From Pseudomonadota bacterium (GTDB lineage: Bacteria; Pseudomonadota; Gammaproteobacteria; Acidiferrobacterales; Acidiferrobacteraceae), in assembly GCA_021797365.1 (NCBI GenBank), contig JAJZZU010000184.1, forward strand, positions 1 to 5,782: a DNA stretch of 5,782 nucleotides. Reading direction: 5' to 3'. The position numbers and the translations under genes are program-made. Below, piece after piece: positions 1 through 5,256 of this stretch (its first letter is position 1; each line of letters starts with the position of its first letter). Below the pieces are notes generated by a model. That model was not told the DNA's origin and searched no databases. It worked only from the letters and a program-made list of their open reading frames with translations.

Positions 1-138
1 ATCGTGCATCTGGAATCCTCGGAGATCGAGACGGAAATGTACGGCCGCCTGCGGGAGCGTAAGCGCATGCAAGGTTTGCTCTTGAGCATGTTCGGCGGCG
101 ATGGCGACGCACCGGCTATTGACAAGGCCGTTGGGTAG
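1..138 (+). CDS. C-terminal end of an unidentified phage protein (possibly a helicase)
   Basis: Frame 1 is open from the first base to a TAG stop at 136-138, giving the last 45 residues of a protein whose start lies outside the window. The visible tail is charged and helical: an acidic stretch (SSEIETEM), then a basic one (RLRERKRMQ), then LLLSMFGGD and a short flexible end. Position directly upstream of a replication block, and the pattern of a valine-His-Leu strand followed by a charged helix and a hydrophobic end, are reminiscent of the C-terminus of SNF2-type phage helicases. That is only a weak resemblance from memory, because no helicase motif is in view. The reading frame agrees in codon use with the genes downstream, so it is probably a real gene. 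Its last 20 bases contain the -35 box of the following promoter. Confidence 0.6.
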   Translation: MVHLESSEIETEMYGRLRERKRMQGLLLSMFGGDGDAPAIDKAVG

Positions 139-146
139 TGTATTAT
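119..146 (+). promoter_or_regulatory. Strong sigma70-type promoter for the replication block
   Basis: A perfect -35 box TTGACA (119-124) is followed after 16 bp by the -10 box TATTAT (141-146), with TG just upstream of the -10. Transcription would start near 152-154, leaving a leader of about 20 nt that contains AGGAGG (165-170) before the ATG at 175. The -10 sits inside GTGTATTATCAC (138-149), which recurs exactly at 5063-5074 and nearly so on the minus strand at 4817-4828. The -35 lies inside the 3' end of the upstream gene. The GTG-N6-CAC flanks could be a repressor site overlapping the -10; that part is inference. Confidence 0.8.
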
Positions 147-174
147 CACTAAAACATAAGGGTCAGGAGGTACT

Positions 175-558
175 ATGCACACAATCGAGGATGTTGTGAG
201 GGTCTACGTCACCAAGCGCGACAACCTGCGCGCGCTCAAGGCCAAGCACGACGAGGAACAGGCGGCGCTCAAGGCGGAGCTTAAAACCATGGAGACGTGG
301 CTCCTGCGAGAGACGCAGCGCGCCGGCGTCACCGGCTACAAGACGCCGTTCGGAACCGTGTTCCACGCGACCTCCGCAAGTGCTACTGTGGAGGATTGGG
401 ACCAGGTATTGTCGTATGTGCGCGAGCACGACGCCTTCGGGTTGCTTATCCAGGGTGTGAACAAAGCCGCGGTCAAGACCATGCTCGAAGCGGGCGGTCG
501 CCTGCCTCCGGGCATCAAGTACGCCGAGATTCTCGGTGTTCAGATTCGCAAGTCGTAA
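175..558 (+). CDS. Phage coiled-coil protein of unknown function, 127 aa
   Basis: The ATG at 175 is preceded by a consensus AGGAGG four bases upstream, so the start is secure. Residues about 14-50 are rich in Lys, Glu, Ala and Leu with heptad-like spacing and should form a long helix or coiled coil. Residues 55-75 (GYKTPFGTVFHATSASATV) look like beta strands, followed by a helical segment starting at EDWDQVLSYV, a second helix near NKAAVKTML, a PPG turn (111-113) and a final strand GVQIRKS. This layout matches small hypothetical proteins I recall from replication regions of phages of GC-rich proteobacteria, where the coiled-coil half is sometimes compared with Gam or Gp157-like proteins; I cannot confirm a family. 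There is no signal peptide or membrane segment, so it is probably cytoplasmic. It is the first gene after the strong promoter and lies 24 nt before the putative ssDNA-binding gene, which suggests an early replication or recombination role. Confidence 0.85.
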   Translation: MHTIEDVVRVYVTKRDNLRALKAKHDEEQAALKAELKTMETWLLRETQRAGVTGYKTPFGTVFHATSASATVEDWDQVLSYVREHDAFGLLIQGVNKAAVKTMLEAGGRLPPGIKYAEILGVQIRKS

Positions 559-582
559 CCAACCATCGAGGTACCAGCTATC

Positions 583-1596
583 ATGTCGAACGAACTCATG
601 CTCAACAAACCGGCGTATCTGACGCAGAACTCGTCGGCCGGCAACACCACCTTCATGGCTCCTATCGGGGCGGGACTGTCGCTCCCCCGGCTGTCGTTTC
701 GCGGCGGCGCGTGGCGCATCATCAGCCCCGACGCGGAGGAGGAGATTTTGAAGAACGACCGCAACGAGCCGGTGCGCAGCATCCAGATTGTGCCCGTGGC
801 GGCCAACAACGGTATCTACAAGACGTGGTACGCCAAGGCATACACGCCCGGACAGGAGCCCGACGCTCCGGCCTGCTGGTCGTCCGACGGCGTAACCCCC
901 GCTGCATCGTCCACGTCGCCCCAGGCGACCGCCTGCGCGAGCTGCCCACAAAATCAGTTCGGTTCGCGGATCAACCCCAACGGGTCGAAGGTCAAGGCGT
1001 GCACGGACAACAAGCGCATCCTGGTCGTTGCGCCCGACGATCTGGACGGGGACTTGTTCACCATCAGCATGCCGGTCATGACGTTGAAGGAGTGGAACGC
1101 CTATCTCAACACGCTGAGCCGCCACGATGTGCCGGTGGATGGCGTCATTACCCAGGTGACGATCGACGCCACCGTGGAATACGCCAAGCTCTCGTTCAGT
1201 TTCTCCGGCTGGTTGCCGGACGGCGGGTACGACAAGATCAAGGCCCGGCAGGCCGATGAAGTCGTTGCGGCGTTCCGCGGCGGCGAAACCGCCCCCGAGG
1301 CGCCCAAGAAGCCTGTCGCAGCCGCCCCCGCGCCCGCTCCGGCTCCGGCCGCTCGCGCCGCGCTGGCCGCTGCCCCGGCCCAGGCCCCCGTTGCGGCGGC
1401 TCCGATCCCGACTACCGCGCCCGTTGCGGCGGCTCCGGCGCCTACCCCTGCTCCCGCCGCTTCGGTCAGTCCGTTGCGCCGTGGTCGCAAGGGTGCTGCG
1501 GCTGCTGCTGCTGCTCCGGCCCCTGCGTCCGCGCCTGCTCCGCTCGCGCCTGACGCGGTGGACGACGCGCTGGCCGGCGTCATGGAAGGGTTCTGA
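583..1596 (+). CDS. Putative phage ssDNA-binding protein with Cys4 cluster and acidic C-terminal tail, 337 aa
   Basis: Residues 1-235 form a folded domain, and residues about 239-325 are an Ala/Pro-rich linker containing the repeated unit PVAAAP and a basic patch RRGRK (299-303). The last residues, DAVDDALAGVMEGF, make an acidic tail ending in Phe. An acidic tip with a terminal aromatic is the known protein-docking tail of bacterial SSB and of phage T7 gp2.5. Four cysteines, C98, C118, C121 and C140 (C-x19-C-x2-C-x18-C), could bind zinc; the region contains CWSSDGVTP and CASCPQNQFGS, a pattern I recall from uncharacterised phage proteins encoded near primases. ssDNA binding is therefore inferred from architecture and from position before a primase-helicase, not from a recognised family. 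The ATG at 583 has GAGG at 568-571, a rather long 11-nt spacing. The stop TGA overlaps the next ATG by one base. Confidence 0.88.
   Translation: MSNELMLNKPAYLTQNSSAGNTTFMAPIGAGLSLPRLSFRGGAWRIISPDAEEEILKNDRNEPVRSIQIVPVAANNGIYKTWYAKAYTPGQEPDAPACWSSDGVTPAASSTSPQATACASCPQNQFGSRINPNGSKVKACTDNKRILVVAPDDLDGDLFTISMPVMTLKEWNAYLNTLSRHDVPVDGVITQVTIDATVEYAKLSFSFSGWLPDGGYDKIKARQADEVVAAFRGGETAPEAPKKPVAAAPAPAPAPAARAALAAAPAQAPVAAAPIPTTAPVAAAPAPTPAPAASVSPLRRGRKGAAAAAAAPAPASAPAPLAPDAVDDALAGVMEGF
1387..1437 (+). repeat. 18-bp direct repeat in the Ala/Pro linker
   Basis: CCCGTTGCGGCGGCTCCG occurs at 1387-1404 and again, identically, at 1420-1437, a period of 33 bp. It encodes PVAAAP twice within the linker of the putative ssDNA-binding protein; a third protein-level copy (PVAAAP near residue 244) uses different codons. 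Exact DNA identity suggests recent slippage or duplication, so linker length probably varies among relatives. Confidence 0.8.
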
Positions 1597-1871
1597 TGCT
1601 CGGCGTCTTGGAAAGCAGACTGGCGCGCGCCCTCTCGGGGGCGCGCGTCTCCAAGAGCGCAGCGGCGGCCTGCATCGGGGTTTCGCGCATCATGGTGGAC
1701 CTCTGGCTCAACGAGGGGGCGCCCATAAGCGCCCGCCACGCGCCTAGCGTGGTGGTGTTCCTCGATGCGCTGGACCGAGCCATGAGCGACGGCGTGCTGC
1801 CCCATCCAGTTCGTATTCGCCCCCTGGGGGCGACCGCGGCGCAGAACCGGTTAGCGAAATACTTACGGTAA
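1596..1871 (+). CDS. Small helix-turn-helix DNA-binding protein, 91 aa
   Basis: The ATG at 1596 overlaps the previous stop as TGATG, and GGAAGGG (1584-1590) lies five bases upstream, so translation is probably coupled to the gene before it. Residues about 18-38 (VSKSAAAACIGVSRIMVDLW) fit a helix-turn-helix: a helix with small residues, the turn around IGVS, and a recognition helix ending in Trp, followed by LNEGAPISARHAPSVVVFLDALDRAM as supporting helices. This resembles Cro/XRE or YdaS-like phage regulators, which bind operator DNA, but the exact family is not settled. The C-terminal 25 residues are basic (ending RLAKYLR). The position between a putative ssDNA-binding gene and the primase-helicase suggests either autoregulation of the replication operon or an origin-binding or loading role. 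The gene is unusually rich in inverted repeats. Confidence 0.85.
   Translation: MLGVLESRLARALSGARVSKSAAAACIGVSRIMVDLWLNEGAPISARHAPSVVVFLDALDRAMSDGVLPHPVRIRPLGATAAQNRLAKYLR
1624..1832 (+). repeat. Cluster of four GC-rich inverted repeats inside the HTH gene
   Basis: Four perfect inverted repeats fall within about 210 nt. The first is CGCGCGCCC/GGGCGCGCG (1624-1632 with 1639-1647, 6-nt loop). The second is GGGCGC/GCGCCC (1717-1722 with 1729-1734). The third is CCACGC/GCGTGG (1736-1741 with 1747-1752). The fourth is a 15-bp palindrome, CGCCCCCTGGGGGCG (1818-1832). None is followed by a T run, so they are not ordinary intrinsic terminators. They could fold the mRNA just after the coupled start, act as protein-binding palindromes, or mark an origin. 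Six-base stems are common by chance in DNA this GC-rich; the 9-bp stem and the 15-bp palindrome are the stronger ones. Confidence 0.45.
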
Positions 1872-1875
1872 GGGG
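1870..1875 (+). promoter_or_regulatory. Ribosome binding site that sets the primase-helicase start
   Basis: AAGGGG lies five bases before the ATG at 1881. The in-frame GTG at 1875 overlaps the last base of this site and would have no usable spacing, so the ATG is the better start. The site overlaps the stop codon of the HTH gene (1869-1871), which favours coupled translation. Confidence 0.7.
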
Positions 1876-1880
1876 TGTGC

Positions 1881-4637
1881 ATGGCGTCGTTGCTGGAGGT
1901 CATCTGGCCGCCCGAGGGGCTGCGTTGTCTCGTTGCCATCCACAATGGCCGCGTCCGGCACACATGGTCCTCGTCGCCTAACTTCGAGACCCTTCTCAGC
2001 ACGCTCAACACCTACCCGGGGGTGGACTGGTATTTCGCCCCCGCTACTTACGCGAAGTCCACCCGCCAGCAGGCGCATGTCCACTCCCTCAAGGCGTTCT
2101 GGCTCGACGTCGATGCCGGTGAGGGGAAGGGTTATCCCTCCCTGATCGCGGCGGCTGAGGCCCTGCGGGATTTCGTCCACGCAGCCGGTCTCCCGAGCCC
2201 GTGGGTCATCCAGAGCGGCCGGGGTATGCACGTCTACTGGGTGCTGGAAAGCCCCGTCGTGGCGGCCCTCTGGAAGCCCGTGGCGGAAAGACTCAAGCAA
2301 GCCTGCGAGAAGGCCCACTTCGCGGTAGGCCCCGAGCGCACCGCCGACAGCGCGTCCATCCTGCGCGTACCGGGCACCCAGCACTACAAAGACCCGGCGA
2401 ACCCGCTGCCCGTGCGGGTGCTCAAGGAGGGGGCGGTCGTCGATTTCCTGGTGTTCTCCCGCGCACTGGATAAATACTGCCCGGCCGCGCGCGCCACCAC
2501 TCCTTCGCTCGCCAAGTCCGTCAACGAGTCCATGACGGCCACCCTGGCCACGCGCACCCCGTCGAGTGCCCCGGCGCTGGCCCAACGCTGTCAGCAGATG
2601 GCGCGCTTCCGGGACGCCGGAGGGGCGGTCTCGGAGCCGTTCTGGTACGGCGCGATCCAGCTTCTCCGGTACACCGACGAGGCCCCGGCCGTCATCCACG
2701 AGTGGTCGCGCGCTGACCCCCGGTATGACCCGGCGCAGACCGACGCGAAAATCCAGCAGTTGGCCGACAAAGACATCGGCCCCACGACCTGCGAGCGCTT
2801 GGCGGCCGTCTCCGGCCAGTCCGCGCTGTGCACCCAGTGCCCCTACTGGAAGAAAATCACTACCCCGCTCGTGCTCGGCGCGCAGGTGGACCGCACCCAG
2901 GAAGCGGCGCCTGGCGAACTGCCCGCGCCCAGGCCGTTTTTCTATGACACCCAAGGCCGCGTCGGCGTGCGCAACCCCACGACCCATGTGGATGAGATCA
3001 TCTACCCCTACCCCATCAAGGTGATCCGCCGCCTCAAGGATGACTCCCAGGAGTACATCGAGATTGCCTGCAACTTCCCCCGCGACGGCTGGCAGAAGAT
3101 TCTCCTGCCCCTATCGAGCCTGTATAGCCGCAACGGCATCGCGGAGGAACTGGCTGCGCGCGGCGTGCTGCTCGACGCGCTTTACATCGACACGATGGCG
3201 ACGTTTCTGACGGAGGCGACCCGCCAGCTCCAGCAGACCGAGGTGGTCAGCACACTCATATCGCAGCTCGGATGGCGCGCCGACGGCGCGTTCGTGGACG
3301 GCCAAAATGCCTGGACGCCAGAGGGAACCAACGCGACCATCACCTTCGCGCCCGCCGTGCTGGGCATGGCGAAAGGCTTTGGCCCCAGCCCGGGCGCTCT
3401 CATGGACGAGTGGCGGTTCATTTTCCGGCACTACGAGAAGGCTCCCCCCGAGTGGCAGATGGCGTTTCTCACGGCCTTCGCCGCGCCGCTCATGCACTTT
3501 ACCGGCTATGGCGGCGCCACCATCAACCTCGTGGGCTCCACCGGCGTCGGCAAGTCCACGGTCCAGCGTATCGGTTGCGCGGTCTATGGCGACCCCATGC
3601 AGATCATGGCGCAAAAGCACGACACAACGAACAGCCTCATGCAACGGCTGGGCGTCTACCGGTCGCTGCCGCTGTACGTCGATGAAATGACCAACGTGGA
3701 CCCCCAGACGGCCAGCGACTTCGTGTATCAGGTCTCCCAGGGCCGCGAGCGGTCGCGCCTCAGTTCCGATGCCACCATGCGGCCGGACAGGCCGTGGAGC
3801 ACGCTCGTCGTCTCCAGCACCAACGCCTCCCTCGCCTCCCGGCTCTCGTCGGCCAAGCTCGACACCCGCGCGGAGCTCGCCCGCGTGTGGGAAATGTATA
3901 TGCCGTGCTACGCCGATCAGGCGGACCTGGAGGAGATCAACCAGTGCGCGCTTTCCCAGTTCGGCCTTATCGGCCCGCTATGGGCGAAATATCTGGTGGC
4001 CAACGCCTCCCGCGCGCGCAAACTCGTGGACACCCTCCAGACGCACATCCGCGGCACCTGGGGCATCCAGACCCGCGAACGCTATTGGCAAACCCTCTGC
4101 GCCGTTACGCTCGCCGCCGCCCGCATGCTGCAAGACCTCGGCCTGGCGCGTTTCGACACCAAGGGGCTTTCGACGTTCATGCGCGCGCACATCCAAGTGA
4201 GCCGCGACAAGGTCGAGGTCGCCACCGAGGCCAGCACGGCCATCCTCGGGCAATTCCTGAACGACACCATCCGCGAGCGCCTGGTGATGCAGGTGCCGCC
4301 CAAGCACGGAAGCCACATCCCGCTGCCGGCCGGGTTATCCGCGATCTCGACGCGCTACGAGTCGGTGAGCGGCACGCTCTATATCTCCGAGCGCCGGCTG
4401 CTGCTGTGGCTGGAGGAGACCAAGGCGGCCACGCTGTCGGAGGTGTGGAGTGAGTGGAGACGCCTGGGGTACCGCCCGGCGCGGGCGCGCAAGACGCTAG
4501 GCGACGGTTACGAGGGGGCGTGGGCGCACGTCAATGTTGTGCGGCTATATGTTCCTGAGGCAACTCTGCGGGCTGTGCAGCCACCAGCGCCGCCAAACGC
4601 TGAAAAAACTCAATCTCAGTCGGCGTGGCCGCCTTGA
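1881..4637 (+). CDS. Phage primase-helicase fusion: AEP-type primase plus DUF927-like AAA+ helicase, 918 aa
   Basis: This enzyme should synthesise primers and unwind duplex DNA at the phage replication fork. In the N-terminal primase domain, D76 and D78 (FWLDVDAG) form the metal-binding motif, SGRGMHVYW (112-120) supplies the catalytic H117, and D156 precedes ILRVPGT (160-166). Together these are the three motifs of archaeo-eukaryotic-type primases. C304, C317 and C320 (CERLA...CTQCPYW) look like a zinc site, though a fourth ligand is not evident. From about residue 425, SQLGWRADGAFVDG starts a DUF927-like region; GSTGVGKST (552-560, K558) is Walker A, LPLYVDEM (D601, E602) is Walker B, VVSSTN (N648) fits sensor 1, and R663 is a possible arginine finger. 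The last 80 residues before the tail (ISERRLLLWLEE, SEVWSEWRRLGYRP) suggest a winged-helix end. The final ~35 residues are Pro/Gln-rich, have unusually A/T-rich third positions, and overlap an antisense gene. Confidence 0.95.
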   Translation: MASLLEVIWPPEGLRCLVAIHNGRVRHTWSSSPNFETLLSTLNTYPGVDWYFAPATYAKSTRQQAHVHSLKAFWLDVDAGEGKGYPSLIAAAEALRDFVHAAGLPSPWVIQSGRGMHVYWVLESPVVAALWKPVAERLKQACEKAHFAVGPERTADSASILRVPGTQHYKDPANPLPVRVLKEGAVVDFLVFSRALDKYCPAARATTPSLAKSVNESMTATLATRTPSSAPALAQRCQQMARFRDAGGAVSEPFWYGAIQLLRYTDEAPAVIHEWSRADPRYDPAQTDAKIQQLADKDIGPTTCERLAAVSGQSALCTQCPYWKKITTPLVLGAQVDRTQEAAPGELPAPRPFFYDTQGRVGVRNPTTHVDEIIYPYPIKVIRRLKDDSQEYIEIACNFPRDGWQKILLPLSSLYSRNGIAEELAARGVLLDALYIDTMATFLTEATRQLQQTEVVSTLISQLGWRADGAFVDGQNAWTPEGTNATITFAPAVLGMAKGFGPSPGALMDEWRFIFRHYEKAPPEWQMAFLTAFAAPLMHFTGYGGATINLVGSTGVGKSTVQRIGCAVYGDPMQIMAQKHDTTNSLMQRLGVYRSLPLYVDEMTNVDPQTASDFVYQVSQGRERSRLSSDATMRPDRPWSTLVVSSTNASLASRLSSAKLDTRAELARVWEMYMPCYADQADLEEINQCALSQFGLIGPLWAKYLVANASRARKLVDTLQTHIRGTWGIQTRERYWQTLCAVTLAAARMLQDLGLARFDTKGLSTFMRAHIQVSRDKVEVATEASTAILGQFLNDTIRERLVMQVPPKHGSHIPLPAGLSAISTRYESVSGTLYISERRLLLWLEETKAATLSEVWSEWRRLGYRPARARKTLGDGYEGAWAHVNVVRLYVPEATLRAVQPPAPPNAEKTQSQSAWPP

Positions 4638-4788
4638 TGCGCCATATTTTGCGGAACAGCAGTTCCGTGTAGTGGGCAGGAAACGCGCCGCTCTTGACGC
4701 CCAGGCGGTGCAGGCGCCGGATAGGGACGGCCGAGAGGGTCGCCACCACGTCGGCGGGGATGGGGACGGTGCGTTGTGTGTACCGCAT
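4531..4788 (-). CDS. Unknown 85-aa protein encoded antisense to the primase-helicase 3' end
   Basis: I do not recognise this protein. The minus frame runs from ATG (4788-4786) to TGA (4533-4531). Most codons end in G or C, as in the other genes here, whereas the primase-helicase frame loses that bias exactly where the two overlap (4531-4637). This suggests that the minus-strand protein is the more constrained one there. The product has an ordinary mix of hydrophobic and charged residues: IPADVVATLSAVPIRRLHRL near the start, an aromatic-rich middle (HYTELLFRKIWRI), and a helix TPTEIEFFQRLAALVAAQ. It has no signal peptide or membrane span and may be a small helical, perhaps DNA-binding, protein. 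A promoter with TTGGCA and TATATT lies just upstream. There is no clear ribosome binding site: only GGGCGA precedes the ATG, which is the main weakness. Convergent to the replication genes and divergent from the next one, it occupies a position often held by phage regulators. Confidence 0.65.
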   Translation of the reverse strand: MRYTQRTVPIPADVVATLSAVPIRRLHRLGVKSGAFPAHYTELLFRKIWRIKAATPTEIEFFQRLAALVAAQPAELPQEHIAAQH

Positions 4789-4819
4789 GAGATTCGCCCA
4801 ATAGATTGTGTTGCAGGTG

Positions 4820-4849
4820 AATATACACTACGGAGAAACGCCATGCCAA
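4820..4849 (-). promoter_or_regulatory. Minus-strand promoter for the antisense gene
   Basis: Reading the minus strand, TTGGCA (4849-4844) is followed after 18 bp by TATATT (4825-4820). The -10 is inside GTGTATATTCAC (4828-4817), which matches 10 of 12 bases of the element at 138-149 and 5063-5074. Transcription would start near 4813, about 25 nt before the ATG at 4788. The -35 lies inside the first codons of the divergent membrane-protein gene, so the two genes would compete for this region. I see no good plus-strand -35 here for that gene; TATACA at 4822-4827 could be a weak -10. Confidence 0.6.
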
Positions 4850-5088
4850 GATCATTTCTCATTCGCTCGACGACACCCGCCCGTCCGCGCTCCGGCTGGT
4901 GCGTGCTGGTGGCGGCGCTCGTGGCCGCCATTGTGGCGGTGGCCGTGCTCACCTGGCACCCGGAAACCGCGAGACCGAAGCGCGTTTCGCTCTGGACGCA
5001 AGACGGCCGGTATTACGCCTACCCCGCGCATCCGGGGGTACCTAGACAACTCGCGCGCTTCGGTGTATTATCACGAAAAGGCTATTGA
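4843..5088 (+). CDS. Small single-pass membrane protein of unknown function, 81 aa
   Basis: The ATG at 4843 has GGAG (4832-4835) seven bases upstream. In-frame upstream starts reaching back to 4534 would run through the antisense gene, so they were not chosen. The N-terminus is basic (R3, R8, R14, R16), followed by one strongly hydrophobic segment at residues 19-38 (WCVLVAALVAAIVAVAVLTW). It is then polar, with WTQDGRYYAYPAHPG and a basic end. The positive-inside rule predicts the N-terminus in the cytoplasm and about 42 residues outside the membrane; an uncleaved anchor is more likely than a secreted protein because there is no clear Ala-x-Ala cleavage site. No lipobox is obvious. It could be a holin-like, spanin-like or superinfection-exclusion protein, but no family motif is seen. 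Its last eight codons contain the -10 of the following promoter. Confidence 0.72.
   Translation: MPRSFLIRSTTPARPRSGWCVLVAALVAAIVAVAVLTWHPETARPKRVSLWTQDGRYYAYPAHPGVPRQLARFGVLSRKGY
5043..5071 (+). promoter_or_regulatory. Promoter for the zinc-knuckle and patatin genes
   Basis: TAGACA (5043-5048, one mismatch to consensus) is followed after 17 bp by TATTAT (5066-5071). The -10 is embedded in GTGTATTATCAC (5063-5074), identical to the element at 138-149, and in both places AAAA follows one base later. Transcription would start near 5078, about 26 nt before the ATG at 5104, with GAGGGGAGGG (5087-5096) in the leader. The promoter lies entirely within the 3' end of the membrane-protein gene. Confidence 0.72.
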
Positions 5089-5103
5089 GGGGAGGGCGAT
5101 TCC

Positions 5104-5256
5104 ATGCAGAAGTTCCACTGGCCGGCCGACGAGGAACGCGCGTTCGGTCTCTGTAAGGCCGTGACGTTGCGGGGCAAACCCTGCTCGCGTCATGCGTTCG
5201 ACAAGCGCGGCCTCTGCCGCACCCATAGGCACGCGAAAAAGGAAAAGACCTCATGA
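5104..5256 (+). CDS. 50-aa zinc-knuckle-like small protein (C-x9-C-x10-C-x2-H)
   Basis: The ATG at 5104 follows GGAGG (5091-5095) at eight bases, and the frame ends at TGA 5254-5256. C17, C27, C38 and H41 form the pattern CKAVTLRGKPC...GLCRTH, which matches a small zinc-binding motif (C-K-A-x-T-x-x-G-x-x-C ... C-x-x-H) seen in many phage and bacterial mini-proteins of unknown function. Zinc binding is a well-based inference; nucleic-acid binding is possible given the basic C-terminus (RHAKKEKTS). The last codons overlap the patatin ATG as ATGA, so the two proteins are made from one message by coupled translation. It may regulate or partner the lipase, or simply be a coupled leader gene. Confidence 0.85.
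   Translation: MQKFHWPADEERAFGLCKAVTLRGKPCSRHAFDKRGLCRTHRHAKKEKTS

Noticed and set aside
163..1125. Long minus-strand open frame, 320 codons
   Set aside because: It is Arg/Gly/Val-rich, lies opposite two well-supported genes with good ribosome binding sites, and has no recognisable domain; a typical shadow in GC-rich DNA.
1315..1545. Ala/Pro-coding GC-rich tract as a separate tandem-repeat or mobile element
   Set aside because: It is in frame, encodes a typical disordered linker, and only one 18-bp unit is exactly repeated.
1596..1871. Antitoxin of a toxin-antitoxin pair
   Set aside because: No small toxin gene lies next to it; the neighbours are the putative ssDNA-binding protein and the primase-helicase.
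1875..1883. GTG at 1875 as start of the primase-helicase
   Set aside because: It overlaps the AAGGGG ribosome binding site; the ATG at 1881 has proper spacing.
1863..2987. Long minus-strand open frame, 374 codons, opposite the primase domain
   Set aside because: The plus frame carries clear primase motifs; the minus product is compositionally biased (Gly, Arg, Ala) and has no motif.
4585..4608. Hairpin CAGCG/CGCTG followed by six A as a terminator
   Set aside because: An intrinsic terminator needs a T run after the stem on the transcribed strand; here it is an A run on plus and the T run precedes the stem on minus.
4534..4842. Upstream extension of the membrane-protein frame to ATG 4534
   Set aside because: The extension would run antisense through the 4531-4788 gene, has no clear ribosome binding site, and reads as Arg/Gln/Cys-rich noise; GGAG before 4843 supports the shorter start.
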